64,000 nucleotides of DNA. It comes from Actinomyces johnsonii. GTDB taxonomy: Bacteria > Actinomycetota > Actinomycetes > Actinomycetales > Actinomycetaceae. The stretch spans positions 248,001-312,000 of the forward strand of contig NZ_VICB01000013.1 in assembly GCF_006546835.1 (NCBI RefSeq). Reading direction: 5' to 3'. The position numbers and the translations under genes were made by a program. The notes below the pieces were generated by a model. It worked only from the letters and a program-made list of their open reading frames with translations, was not told the DNA's origin and did no database searches. Positions 9,087-20,800 of this stretch are shown here, one piece after another (position 1 is the first letter of the stretch; each line of letters opens with the position of its first letter).

Positions 9087-9121
9087 TGGTACGCCTGTAC
9101 CGGATTGGTACGAGCGTACCA
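9087..9121. promoter_or_regulatory. Tandem operator-like inverted repeats upstream of arcA
   Basis: Two copies of one motif lie 19 bp apart, start to start: TGGTACGCCTGTACCG (9087-9102, imperfect) and TGGTACGAGCGTACCA (9106-9121, perfect 7-bp arms). A spacing of about two helical turns puts them on the same DNA face, as expected for cooperative binding of a dimeric repressor such as a TetR or GntR protein. The arc island encodes one TetR regulator. Confidence 0.6.
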
Positions 9122-9860
9122 GGATCGTCGAGGAATGGAAACCCTTGATAAGAGGGAGTTTGAAACAGCTTGGTCAAGCAGCTGTCATCGATACGTGATA
9201 TTCGCCCTACTGCGTGGCGATCTACCTGGAGGGATCTCCGCACACGTCCCGGTCTACAGGAGACTCGCTCGCACCTTAGTAAAGTCGTGCGAGTCTGTTG
9301 GGCTCGGCTGCCCCGGGTCGCCCGGGGCTTGCGGACGCTTCCGCGACGCCGCGTCGGTAGGCGGCGCGAGACGACGAGCACCGCACCGGCCCCGCCCCCA
9401 CCGGCCGGCACTGGCCCGCACTGGCCAGCCTCGACAGCGGCACGGAACGGGCGGCCGCCAATCGAGAACTGCGTTTCCCATCCAGAACGTACCCATCCCG
9501 CAAACCACTGGCATCCGCCCCCAGTCGTCTGCGGGACAACGCAGTCCCCGATCACGAAGCACGTTCCCGATCAAGACGAGCGCAGCACAGGCGGCTCCCC
9601 GGCCTGCCGCCTCCCGACACCCACAGACCACATCCCCATGCAAAGGGACGCCTCCTCAACCGCCCATTCACGACCGAACCGCTCAGCGGCGTCGACATCC
9701 ACTAGCATAGAGCCTGCGAAGCAGCCCACCGCCCCCGAGACTGCTCCACGCCCCTCCTTCCGCAACAGGCCCTGGTGGACGCTATATGAACGTCGGAGCG
9801 TCTTAACCTGGGTCCGCCTCTGCGGGGCTCTCGCGCGACAACTGTGGAAGGATCCGAGGC
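9122..9860. other. Long stretch with no recognisable gene
   Basis: About 740 bp between the arcA operators and the HAD hydrolase gene. Open frames on both strands translate to low-complexity proline/arginine/serine-rich strings without family motifs, so none is called. The left part (to about 9250) is more AT-rich than the rest. No tRNA, terminator or IS end was recognised. Confidence 0.5.
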
Positions 9861-10532
9861 ATGAATGTGCAGGCCCCCGCCGCGGTGTCGCTTCCTCCCT
9901 CCGAGTCCGTGAGCGCTGTCGTCCTCGACTACGGCAATGTCCTGTACGCCTGGGAGCCGATGGCCGCTGTGGCCGGATATGTCTCGGCCGAAGCCTGGGA
10001 TGAGTTCGTGGCCGACGGCGACTTCCTCGCCTGGAACGAGCGACTGGACCTGGGGGAGCCCTTCGAGCAGGTACTCAATGACTACGCGCGCGCTCACCCC
10101 GAGCGTCCCGACTGGGTGGAGATCCTCGCCCTGTACCGGGAGCGCTTCCCCGCCTCGCTCACCGGTCCCGTTCCCGGCGTAGCGGCTGTGCTCGACGAGC
10201 TCCTGGCGGCGGGCGCGGCGCTATACGGCCTGACCAACTTCGATGCCGGTCCTTTCGAACGGGCCAGGCTTCTGGTGCCCCAGCTCGAACGGTTCACCGG
10301 CATCGTGGTCTCCGGGCGCGAGCATCTTGCCAAGCCCGATGACGCCGTCTTCGAGCTGATCCTCCAGCGCTACGATCTTGAGGCCGGCAGCACCCTGTTC
10401 GTCGACGACTCGGAGGTCAACATCCGAGCCGCCGATCTGCTGGGCCTGCGCACCCACCATTTCACCGGTGCGGGACGCCTTCGGGCCGAGCTCGTCGCCC
10501 TGGGTCTGCTTCCCACGCCGGACCGGCGGTGA
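9861..10532 (+). CDS. HAD-superfamily hydrolase (subfamily IA, YihX-like)
   Basis: This 223-residue protein has the four HAD motifs: I VVLDYGNVL at about residues 20-28 (nucleophile Asp), II GLTNF, III the lysine of HLAKPDDAVF, and IV TLFVDDSEVN. In motif I the residue two after the nucleophile is Gly instead of Asp, as in the YihX/epoxide-hydrolase N-domain group, so the enzyme may be a weak or specialised phosphatase. The start has a GAGG Shine-Dalgarno. It lies 39 bp upstream of fmt, which appears to have its own leaderless promoter. The substrate is unknown. Confidence 0.85.
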   Translation: MNVQAPAAVSLPPSESVSAVVLDYGNVLYAWEPMAAVAGYVSAEAWDEFVADGDFLAWNERLDLGEPFEQVLNDYARAHPERPDWVEILALYRERFPASLTGPVPGVAAVLDELLAAGAALYGLTNFDAGPFERARLLVPQLERFTGIVVSGREHLAKPDDAVFELILQRYDLEAGSTLFVDDSEVNIRAADLLGLRTHHFTGAGRLRAELVALGLLPTPDRR

Positions 10533-10558
10533 ACCCGGCATTCGGCGGCGCGGAGCCG

Positions 10559-10564
10559 TAGACT
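10559..10564 (+). promoter_or_regulatory. Extended leaderless -10 element of fmt
   Basis: TAGACT (TANNNT) lies exactly 7 nt before the fmt ATG with no Shine-Dalgarno between, so transcription is expected to begin at or next to the start codon. The same arrangement recurs at seven other genes in this window. Confidence 0.5.
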
Positions 10565-10571
10565 CGGCCCC

Positions 10572-11546
10572 ATGCGTGTGCTTTTCGCCGGAACCCCTGA
10601 GGTAGCCCTGCCCACGTTGGAGGCCCTCATCGCCAGTGAGCACGACGTCGTGGGGGTCCTCACCCGGGCCGACGCCCGCAAGGGCCGCGGCCGTGCGCTA
10701 CACCCCTCGCCGGTGGCCGCAGCGGCTCGCGAGGCGGGACTGGACCTGCACACTCCGACCACCCTCAAGGGCGAGGCGGCTGCCGACGTGCGCGCCTGGG
10801 TGCACGGCCTCGGGGCCGACGTCGCCGTCGTGGTCGCCTACGGGCGTCTGATTCCGGCGGACCTGTTGGACGTGCCCGGGTACGGATGGCTGAACCTCCA
10901 CTTCTCCCTGCTCCCGGCCTGGCGCGGTGCCGCCCCCGTTCAGCGGGCGATCATCGCCGGCGAGGAGATCACCGGCGCCTGCGTGTTCCGCCTCGAGGAG
11001 GGCCTCGACACCGGCCCCGTCTACGGCCGTATCACTGAGGCGATCGGCGCTGGCGACACCAGTGGCGACCTCCTGGAGCGACTGGCGCGGGCCGGAGCCC
11101 CCCTGGTTCTCGACGTCCTGCACTCGGTCGAGGAGGGGAGTGCGCGTCCTGAGCCCCAGGACGATGCGCTGGCCACCCTGGCGCCGATGCTTTCCACGGC
11201 CGATGGCGAGGTCCGTTGGGATGATCCGGCGCTGACCGTCGACCGTCGAATCCGGGGGGTGAGCCCGGCACCGGGTGCTCACACCACCTACCTCGGAGCC
11301 AGGTTCCGTCTGGGGCCGGTCACCCCGGTTCCGGATGTCACCGACCTTCTCCCCGGTCAGGTGCGCGCCACCAAGCGTGAGGTGCTCGTGGGAACCGGTG
11401 GCTGCGCCGTCCGCCTGGGGCTGGTCGCGCCCGCCGGGCGCAGCTGGATGCCTGCTGACGCCTGGGCCCGCGGTGCCCGTCCGGAGGCGGGTACCGTCCT
11501 TGGAACTCCACCTCCCGCGAACGACGACGGCGAGGGGATGAACTGA
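10572..11546 (+). CDS. fmt: Methionyl-tRNA formyltransferase
   Basis: This 324-residue enzyme transfers the formyl group of 10-formyl-tetrahydrofolate to initiator Met-tRNA. The N-terminal FAGTPEVALPTL and the catalytic LNLHFSLLPAWRGAAPVQ (Asn108, His110, SLLP 112-115) are diagnostic. A C-terminal OB-fold tRNA-binding domain follows from about residue 205. It belongs to the conserved actinobacterial priA-fmt-rsmB-rpe order, here with priA displaced. Its stop codon shares one base with the rsmB start, indicating translational coupling. Confidence 0.96.
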   Translation: MRVLFAGTPEVALPTLEALIASEHDVVGVLTRADARKGRGRALHPSPVAAAAREAGLDLHTPTTLKGEAAADVRAWVHGLGADVAVVVAYGRLIPADLLDVPGYGWLNLHFSLLPAWRGAAPVQRAIIAGEEITGACVFRLEEGLDTGPVYGRITEAIGAGDTSGDLLERLARAGAPLVLDVLHSVEEGSARPEPQDDALATLAPMLSTADGEVRWDDPALTVDRRIRGVSPAPGAHTTYLGARFRLGPVTPVPDVTDLLPGQVRATKREVLVGTGGCAVRLGLVAPAGRSWMPADAWARGARPEAGTVLGTPPPANDDGEGMN

Positions 11547-13174
11547 TGGGGGAGCGACCGGCGCGCCGGAGTACGGCAGGCGGTCACGGCGAATACCGCG
11601 GCGGCAAAGCCGGCAGACGGCACAACGACCGCAGTAAACGCAGTGAAACCAGTGAACACGGCGAGCGCGGCGGCCGAGGCGGTCAAGAGGACAGGCATGG
11701 CCGGGGACGACGCCCCCGCAGGCCGGGCAGCGCTGGGGGGAGCAAGCGTTCGCCCCAGCGCCGCTCGGACCCGGCTCGTCGAGTGGCGTTGGAGGTGCTC
11801 ACCCGTGTCCGCCGCGACGACGCCTTCGCCAACCTCCTCCTGCCCGAGCTGTTGGGCGCCGCCGACCTGGACCGGCGCGACGCCGGCTTCGCCACCGCCC
11901 TGACGTATGGGACCCTGCGCCTGCGGGGGCGCTACGATGCGATGATCGCCACCTGCACGGACCGCCCCCTGGAACGGATCGACCCGGCCGTGCTCGATGT
12001 GCTGCGCCTGGGGGCCCACCAGCTCACGGGTATGAGAGTGGCCCAGCACGCCGCTGTGAGCACCACCGTGGATCTGGCGGCCGACTCCTGCGGGCGCGGC
12101 GCCGCCACCTTCGTCAACGCGATCATGCGCCGGCTCAGTGAACAGGACCTAGACGCCTGGATGACTGATCTGCGTCAGCACGCCCCCGATGAAACAACGG
12201 CGCTGGCTCGCATCCGGTCCCATCCGAAGTGGATCGTCAAGGCGCTGCGCCAGGCGCTGGTCACCCACGGCCGCAGCGCCGAGGAGCTGGAGGCGCTCCT
12301 AGATGCAGACAACGCCGACCCCGAGGTGGCCCTGTGCGCCCGGCCCGGCCTCATCGCCCCTGAGGCCCTGGCCAAGGCCGCTCGCAAGGCCGACCGGGTC
12401 CACGATGTTGAACCCCGATTGGGGAGGATCAGCCCGCTCGCCGTCGTCCTGGTAGGAGGAGACCCCGCCAGGATCGAGGCGATCCGGGACTCCCGGGCCG
12501 GGGTTGAGGACGAGGGCAGCCAGCTGGTGGCGCTCGTCGCCGCCGAGGCCCCGCTCGAGGGCCGCGATGAGCGCTGGCTCGACCTGTGCGCTGGCCCCGG
12601 GGGCAAGGCCGCTCTGCTGGCCGCACGGGCCGCTCAGAAGAGCGCCCACCTGCTCGCCAACGAGGTGAGCCCCCATCGGGCCGACCTGGTGCGCTCAGCC
12701 CTGCGTGCAGTGCCGCAGGACGTGGCCCGGGTGCGCTGCGGGGACGGACGGGACCTCGGGCGCGAGGAGCCCGGCGGCTACGACCGGGTTCTGGTCGACG
12801 CGCCCTGCACGGGACTCGGGTCTTTACGCCGTCGACCGGAGGCCCGGTGGCGCCGGAGACCGGAGGACGTCACCGTCCTGGCCGAGCTCCAACGAGAGCT
12901 GCTGGCCAGCGCACTGCGCGCCGTGCGGCGCGGGGGAGTGGTGACCTACGTGACCTGCTCACCACATACGCTGGAGACGACTCTCGTGGTGCGCGACGTC
13001 ACCCGCCGCCTGGAGCATGAAGGCCTGAGCGCTGAGATCCTGCACGCCGGAGACATCGCGACCCGCCTTGCCCCTCAACCGCCGGCCGGAGCCGGCCGCG
13101 AGATGCTTCAGCTCTGGCCCCACCTCGACGGTACCGACGCCATGTTCTGCGCCCTGCTGCGGCGTATTAGCTGA
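11546..13174 (+). CDS. rsmB: 16S rRNA (cytosine-5) methyltransferase, RsmB/NOP family
   Basis: This 542-residue protein has three visible regions. Residues 1-80 are Arg/Gly/His-rich and probably disordered RNA-binding sequence; then comes a NusB-like RNA-binding domain (about 80-210) and a SAM-dependent methyltransferase domain. Motifs include [15 protein letters not shown] (SAM binding), DAPCTGLGS with Cys421 and YVTCSPH with Cys471, the two cysteines used in the m5C mechanism. RsmB modifies C967 of 16S rRNA in E. coli. The basic N-terminal extension is longer than in E. coli RsmB. It overlaps fmt by one base. Confidence 0.92.
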   Translation: MGERPARRSTAGGHGEYRGGKAGRRHNDRSKRSETSEHGERGGRGGQEDRHGRGRRPRRPGSAGGSKRSPQRRSDPARRVALEVLTRVRRDDAFANLLLPELLGAADLDRRDAGFATALTYGTLRLRGRYDAMIATCTDRPLERIDPAVLDVLRLGAHQLTGMRVAQHAAVSTTVDLAADSCGRGAATFVNAIMRRLSEQDLDAWMTDLRQHAPDETTALARIRSHPKWIVKALRQALVTHGRSAEELEALLDADNADPEVALCARPGLIAPEALAKAARKADRVHDVEPRLGRISPLAVVLVGGDPARIEAIRDSRAGVEDEGSQLVALVAAEAPLEGRDERWLDLCAGPGGKAALLAARAAQKSAHLLANEVSPHRADLVRSALRAVPQDVARVRCGDGRDLGREEPGGYDRVLVDAPCTGLGSLRRRPEARWRRRPEDVTVLAELQRELLASALRAVRRGGVVTYVTCSPHTLETTLVVRDVTRRLEHEGLSAEILHAGDIATRLAPQPPAGAGREMLQLWPHLDGTDAMFCALLRRIS

Positions 13175-13205
13175 TGCATATGAAGCACATCTGAGGAGCA
13201 TTCCG

Positions 13206-13904
13206 ATGACGGCCATTCACCCCTCGATCCTCAACTGCGACATCGCCCATCTGGCCGATGAGCTCGACCGGGTCACGGGCGCCGCCGGTGCCGGCAAGGG
13301 TGCCGACGGCATCCATGTCGACGTCATGGACAACCACTTCGTGCCCAACCTGTCCTGGGGACTGCCCGTGGTCGAGGCGGTGCTCGCCCACACCTCGCTG
13401 CCCGTGGATGCCCATTTGATGATCCGCGACGCCGACCGCTGGGCCCCGGCCTACGCCGAGGCCGGCTGCCAGATCGTCACCCCCCATGCCGAGGCCACGA
13501 CGGCCCCGGTGCGTCTGGCCCGAGAGCTGCACCGCCTCGGCGCCAGTGCAGGGATCGCGCTGAGGCCCGCCACCCCCTTGGAGGCCGTCGCCGACGTACT
13601 GGGGGAGTTCGACCTCCTCCTTCTCATGACCGTGGAGCCGGGCTTCGGGGGGCAGCCCTTCATCGAGTCGATGCTGTCCAAGATCCGCCGGGCACGCGAG
13701 CTGGTGGGAGCCAGGGGGCTCAACCTGCGCGTGCAGGTCGACGGCGGCATTACCTCGCAGACGATCGAGCGTGCGGCGCAGGCAGGGGCCGATGTCTTCG
13801 TCGCCGGATCGGCGGTATACCGGGCCGAGGATGCCCTGGCCGCCATCCGCGAGCTGCGTGAGGCGGCTTCTTCCCACCGGCACGATCGCAGTCACGACCA
13901 TTGA
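13206..13904 (+). CDS. rpe: Ribulose-phosphate 3-epimerase
   Basis: This 232-residue TIM-barrel enzyme of the pentose phosphate pathway interconverts ribulose-5-phosphate and xylulose-5-phosphate. Motifs: HPSILNCD at the N terminus, [16 protein letters not shown] (metal ligands), [19 protein letters not shown] and VDGGI. The ATG at 13206, preceded by GAGGAGC, gives the expected N terminus; the frame is open further upstream but overlaps rsmB. It sits 31 bp after rsmB and probably ends the fmt-rsmB-rpe operon. Confidence 0.95.
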   Translation: MTAIHPSILNCDIAHLADELDRVTGAAGAGKGADGIHVDVMDNHFVPNLSWGLPVVEAVLAHTSLPVDAHLMIRDADRWAPAYAEAGCQIVTPHAEATTAPVRLARELHRLGASAGIALRPATPLEAVADVLGEFDLLLLMTVEPGFGGQPFIESMLSKIRRARELVGARGLNLRVQVDGGITSQTIERAAQAGADVFVAGSAVYRAEDALAAIRELREAASSHRHDRSHDH

Positions 13905-14264
13905 TGATGGCCTCCGCCCCAGGCCCGAGAAAGGAGATACTCATGAGGTAGATGAGACGAAGGGTGCACTGCGATGATCTTCACCTTGAGTCTTGTGGGA
14001 AACCTCAAAGGCCTTCAGGAGGTGAGAGACACCTTTGCCAGGCGCCCGTTATGCCGCAGCATTGCTGGGGTCTCGGTTGTTACACCAACGCAACTCCCAG
14101 TCTTTGTGAGGTTTCCACAAATGGATTGTGGTGCCCTGACCACGTAACGTCGTCGTTCAGCGGATCTGTCCGCCTGCACTTGTAGGGAAGGCACGGATCC
14201 ATCATCCACGGCCCAAGGAGGGCCCCGCCGCCAACCCGGCACCGTCCAGGCAAGGAGACTCTTG
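13905..14264 (+). promoter_or_regulatory. Promoter/leader region of the acyl-CoA carboxylase-FAS operon
   Basis: No gene is seen here. The region holds several symmetrical elements: TTGAG-N13-CTCAA (13986-14008), TTTGTG-N7-CACAAA (14103-14121) and a small GTGGT/ACCAC hairpin (14128-14143). In addition, the stretch around 13993-14007 (core GAAACCTCA) recurs inverted at 14109-14121 with one base inserted. These are candidate sites for a fatty-acid-responsive regulator. A Shine-Dalgarno AAGGAG lies at 14252-14257. Confidence 0.45.
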
Positions 14265-16112
<1,848 letters not shown>

Positions 16113-16115
16113 ACC

Positions 16116-17747
16116 GTGAGCACCGACTCCAACGCCGGCGCCGGCCCGGCCGCCGATACACCGGCGCAGGGAACCACCATGGCGGACTCGCCCTCCACCA
16201 CTGCCTTCCGCCAGCGCATCGCCCGCGTCGACCGGGAGGCCGAGGAGCGAGCCGCCGCCCGCCAGCACGCCAAAGGCAAGCGCACCGCCCGGGAGCGCAT
16301 CAACGACCTGCTCGACGACTCCACCTTCCTGGAGATCGGCCGCTACACCGGCTCCGGGGCGGGGGACAAGGCCCGCCCCTCCGGCGTCGTGACCGGCTTC
16401 GGACAGATCGATGGCCGCCAGGTAGCGGTCTACTCCCAGGACTTCTCCGTCTCCGGCGGAGCCCTGGGCACCATCGAGGGGGACAAGATCGTCCGCCTCC
16501 TGGACGACGCCCTGCGCCTGCGCATTCCCGTCATCGGACTCATCGACTCCGGCGGCGCAAAGATCCAGGAGGGTGTGGGCGCCCTGCGCCAGTACGGGCG
16601 CATCTTCAACCGCACCTGCGCCGCCTCCGGCCTAGTCCCGCAGATCAGCGTCATCCTCGGCCCCTGCGCCGGCGGCGCCGTCTACAGCCCTGCCCTGACC
16701 GACTTCGTCATCGCCACCCGCCAGGCATCGCACATGTTCGTCACCGGCCCCGACGTCGTACGCGCCGTCACCGGCGAGCAGATCAGCGCCGAGGACCTCG
16801 GTGGTGCGAAGATCCACGGCTCGGTCTCCGGTGTCGTCCACTATGTGGCCGAGGACGAAGAGGACGCACTGGGACAGGTACGCAGCTTCCTGGCCTATCT
16901 GCCCTCATCGGCCGAGGTCGACGCCCCGCTGTACGCCTACGACGATGCCGACGCGCAGGCTGACGCCGAGGCCGCCCGCAGCGTCGGCGAGATCGTCCCG
17001 GCCTCCACCCGCCAGGCCTACGACGTCGTCGAGGTGGTCTCGGCGGTCGTCGACCACGGCGAGCTGGTCCAGGTCCAGGAGGAGTTCGCCGCCAACGTCG
17101 TGGTCGGCTTCGCCTGCTTCGAGGGCCACCCGGTGGGGATCGTCGCCAACCAACCACTGGTGGACGCCGGCACCCTGGACGTCGACGCCTCCGAGAAGCT
17201 CGCCCGCTTCGTGCGCTTCTGCGACGCCTTCGGGCTGCCGGTGGTCACCTTCGTCGACGTCCCGGGCTACCGTCCCGGCGCCGAGCAGGAGCACGCCGGC
17301 ATCATCCGCCGCGGCGCCAAGGTCATCAACGCCTACGCCACCGCCACCGTTCCCCTGGTGACGATCGTCCTGCGCAAAGCCTACGGCGGCGCCTACATCG
17401 TCATGGGCTCCAAGGCCATCGGCGCCGACCTCAACTTCTGCTGGCCGGGGGCCGAGATCGCCGTGCTGGGCGCCGCCGGCGCCGTCGGCATCATCCACCG
17501 CCGCGACCTGATCAAGGTCCGCGACGAGCAGGGCGAGGAGGCCGCCACCGCCGAGCACGAGCGGCTCGTGGCCGAGTACACCGATGCCGTTATCAACCCG
17601 GACAAGGCAGTGGCCATCGGGGAGATCGACGCCGTCATCGCCCCCGAGGACACCCGCAGCGTCATCGTCGATTCACTTGCCGCGCTGCGCGCCAAAAACG
17701 ACGCCCGCCCCGACTCGCCCAAGAAACATGACAACATCCCCCTCTAG
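16116..17747 (+). CDS. Acyl-CoA carboxylase beta chain (carboxyltransferase)
   Basis: This 543-residue carboxyltransferase of the AccD/PccB family transfers CO2 from biotin to acetyl-CoA and/or propionyl-CoA. Both crotonase-like halves are present. The N half contains DSGGAKIQEGVGAL and GPCAGGAVYSPALTDF (the oxyanion-hole glycines); the C half contains FVDVPGYRPGAEQEHAGIIRRGAK and RKAYGGAYIVMGSK. GAGGAGG precedes the GTG start. Its position between the alpha chain and type I FAS suggests it mainly supplies malonyl-CoA. Acyl chain specificity is not resolved here. Confidence 0.93.
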   Translation: MSTDSNAGAGPAADTPAQGTTMADSPSTTAFRQRIARVDREAEERAAARQHAKGKRTARERINDLLDDSTFLEIGRYTGSGAGDKARPSGVVTGFGQIDGRQVAVYSQDFSVSGGALGTIEGDKIVRLLDDALRLRIPVIGLIDSGGAKIQEGVGALRQYGRIFNRTCAASGLVPQISVILGPCAGGAVYSPALTDFVIATRQASHMFVTGPDVVRAVTGEQISAEDLGGAKIHGSVSGVVHYVAEDEEDALGQVRSFLAYLPSSAEVDAPLYAYDDADAQADAEAARSVGEIVPASTRQAYDVVEVVSAVVDHGELVQVQEEFAANVVVGFACFEGHPVGIVANQPLVDAGTLDVDASEKLARFVRFCDAFGLPVVTFVDVPGYRPGAEQEHAGIIRRGAKVINAYATATVPLVTIVLRKAYGGAYIVMGSKAIGADLNFCWPGAEIAVLGAAGAVGIIHRRDLIKVRDEQGEEAATAEHERLVAEYTDAVINPDKAVAIGEIDAVIAPEDTRSVIVDSLAALRAKNDARPDSPKKHDNIPL

Positions 17748-17850
17748 ATCCCACTCGTCGTCAGTTCCTCCGTCTTCATCCGAACTCAGTTCTGGTAACC
17801 GTTCCGAGACCTCCGACCACGCCGTCGCAACACCGAAGGACACCACTACC

Positions 17851-20800
17851 GTGCACACGACCTCGCAAGCCCCCAGCCCCGCGACCACGATCGCTGAGCG
17901 CCTGAGCGGAGGCGAGCCCTACATCATCACCTTCGGTGGCCAGGCCACTCCTTGGCGTCAGGCGCTCGCCGATCTGGTCTCTCTGGACCAGACGCTGGCC
18001 GACGACGTCGTCGCCGTGGACCGGGCTGTTTCCGAACGCCTGGCTCCCGTGGCCACCGATCTGCTCACCGTGACCCCGCGCGGCTCACGGCTCCTGGACG
18101 ATGCGGCCGCGCCGGTCGTAGCGCAGCACCGCACCACCGCCGACGGCGCCGACGTCTCCGTGCCCGGCATCCTCATGGCCCAGCACGCCGTCCTGGCCTC
18201 GCTTCCGGCAGCCGGCATCGACACCGCCGCCCACGCCCCGGTGGGCGCTATCGGCCACTCCCAGGGCGTCCTGGGCGTCAGCCTCCTTGACGCCGTACGG
18301 GCTTCGGACCGCGAGGGCGTCATCCAGGTTCACGCCATCGCCCGCCTCATCGGCGCCGCGGCCACCCGCACCACCCGCCGCCTCGACCTGGGCACGGTGG
18401 GGGAGTCCACCCCCATGCTCTCGGTGCGCGGCGTGACCCGCAGCGTGCTCGACGCCGTCCTGGCCCGGGTGCCGGGTTCCGAACGAATCTCCGTAGGCGT
18501 CACCAACGGGCTCCAGGCCCATATCCTCTCCGGGCGCCCGGCCGACCTCGAGCGCGTGGTCACCGCCTTGGAGGCCGCCGCTGCCCGCAGCGCCAAGGCC
18601 CGCAAGGACCGCCGCCGCGGGGGCGCTGTCCTGGCCCCGGTCACCGAGTTCCTCACCACCTCGGTCCCCTTCCACACCCCGCTGCTGGCCAGCGCCGTCG
18701 ACGACGTCGCCGCATGGGCGGCCGCCTGCGACCTGGACGAGAAGCTCGCCCGGGATCTCGCCACCGCCGTGCTCATCGACCCGGTGGACTGGCCCGGTCT
18801 GGTCACCGGGGCACTCAAGACCGGATCGGCCGCCCCGGTGCGCACCGTCCTGGACCTGGGACCGGGCAACGTCCTGGTCCGGCTCACCGAGGGAGTCGTG
18901 GCAGGAACCGGCACCACCGTCGTGCCCGCGGGCACCGCCAAGGCCATCGACGACCTCGACCGCGCCGGCGCCGCCCCCCAGCCCAGCGTCGACCGCTCCC
19001 GCTTCGCGCCGCGCATCACCCGACTGCCCGATGGGCGTCTCACCCTGGACACGGCCTTCACCCGCCTGACCGGTCGCAGCGCCGTCCTCCTGGCGGGAAT
19101 GACCCCCACCACCGTGGACCCCGCCATCGTGGCGGCCGCTGCCAACGCCGGTTACTGGGCCGAGCTCGCCGGTGGCGGTCAGACCACCCCCGCCGTCCTG
19201 GCCGAGAACCTCGAGGGCCTGGAGGAGGCGCTCGAACCCGGGCGCACCGCGGCCTTCAACGCCATGTTCATGGACCGCTACCTGTGGAACCTGCACTTGG
19301 GCACCCAGCGTCTGCTGTCCAAGGCGCGCGCCGGTGGCGCCCCCATCGACGGCATCACTATCTCCGCCGGCATCCCCGAGCTCGACGAGGCCACCGCCTT
19401 GCTCGAGCGCCTTCACGCCGAGGGATTCCCCTACATCGCCTTCAAGCCGGGCACCGTGGACCAGATCCGCCAGGTGCTGGCCATCGCGCGCGCCGTGCCC
19501 GACAGCCCCGTCATCATCCAGATCGAGGACGGGCACGCCGGTGGCCACCACTCGTGGGAGGACCTGGACACCATGCTCCTGGCCACCTACGACGCCATCC
19601 GCGCCGTGAACAACGCCGTGCTCGTCGTCGGAGGCGGTATCGGCACGCCCGCCCGCGCCGCCGACTACCTCACCGGTCGCTGGGCCGAGGCCTATGGAAC
19701 GGCCGCAGCCCCCGTCGACGGCGTCATGATTGGCACCGCCGCTATGACGTGCCTGGAGGCCAAGACCAACGACGACGTCAAGCAGCTCCTCGTCGACACC
19801 CCCGGGATCCCCGAGGACTCCGGGGTCGAGGGCGGTTGGGTCGCCTCTGGGGAGTCCACCGGGGGCATGACCTCGGGTCTGTCCCACCTGCGCGCCGACC
19901 TCTACGAGATCGACAACTCCTCGGCCCGGGCCTCGCGTCTCATCCAGGAGCTCGCCGGTGACGAGACCGCCATGGCCGCCCGCCGTCAGGAGATGATCGA
20001 CGCCCTGGCCAAAACCGCCAAGCCGTACTTCGGCGACGTCGAGGAGATGACCTACCTTCAGTGGGCCACTCGCTACGCCGAACTGTGCGTCGCTCCGCAC
20101 GAGGGTCGCTCCGCCACCCGCGCCGACTGGGCCGACGAGGGCTGGTACGACCGCTTCCTCGACCTGCTGCACCGCATCGAGGCCCGTCTGAGTCAGGCCG
20201 ACCACGGCGAGATTCCCACCCTCTTCGCCGACTACGACGCCGTCATCGACTCCGACGCTGCCCTGGCTGCCCTGGCCGAGCGCTACCCGTCAGCCGCCTC
20301 CACCCTCGTGGAGCCCGTCGACGCCGCCTGGTTCGTCGACCTGTGCCGCAAGCACCCCAAGCCCGTGCCCTTTGTCCCCGTAGTCGACGCCGACATCCTG
20401 CGCTGGTGGGGCACCGACTCCCTGTGGCAGTCCCAGGACCCGCGCTACACCGCCGACCAGGTGCGCATCATCCCCGGTCCCGTGGCTGTCGCCGGTATCA
20501 CTACCATCAACGAGCCGGTCGGTGAGCTGCTGGGCCGCTTCGAGACCGCCGCCGTCGAGGCCCTGCGTGAGGCCGGCACCGGCGAGCAGGAGGCTGCCGG
20601 CCGCCTGGGCGCCGCCCCCGCCGTGGCCGACGGCGCTCTGGCCGCTCCCGTGGCCGACGCCAAGGAGCTCGTCCAGGTCACCCCCCACGTCCTGTGGAAT
20701 GGCCACCTGACGGTCAACCCCGCCACCGTCCTGGATGACGACGCCTACAGCGTCGTCGCGCGCCCGGACGTGGCCGAGGACGCCTACGACCTCGACATCC

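Noticed and set aside
9081..10003. Plus-strand frames in the gap before the HAD gene
   Set aside because: Translations are Arg/Pro/His-rich without any motif, lack ribosome sites, and overlap each other and the HAD gene.
17584..17850. Longest possible N terminus of FAS
   Set aside because: It overlaps the carboxylase beta gene by more than 160 bp and adds Ser/Pro/Arg-rich sequence. The ATG at 17728 remains possible, but GTG 17851 has a better ribosome site.
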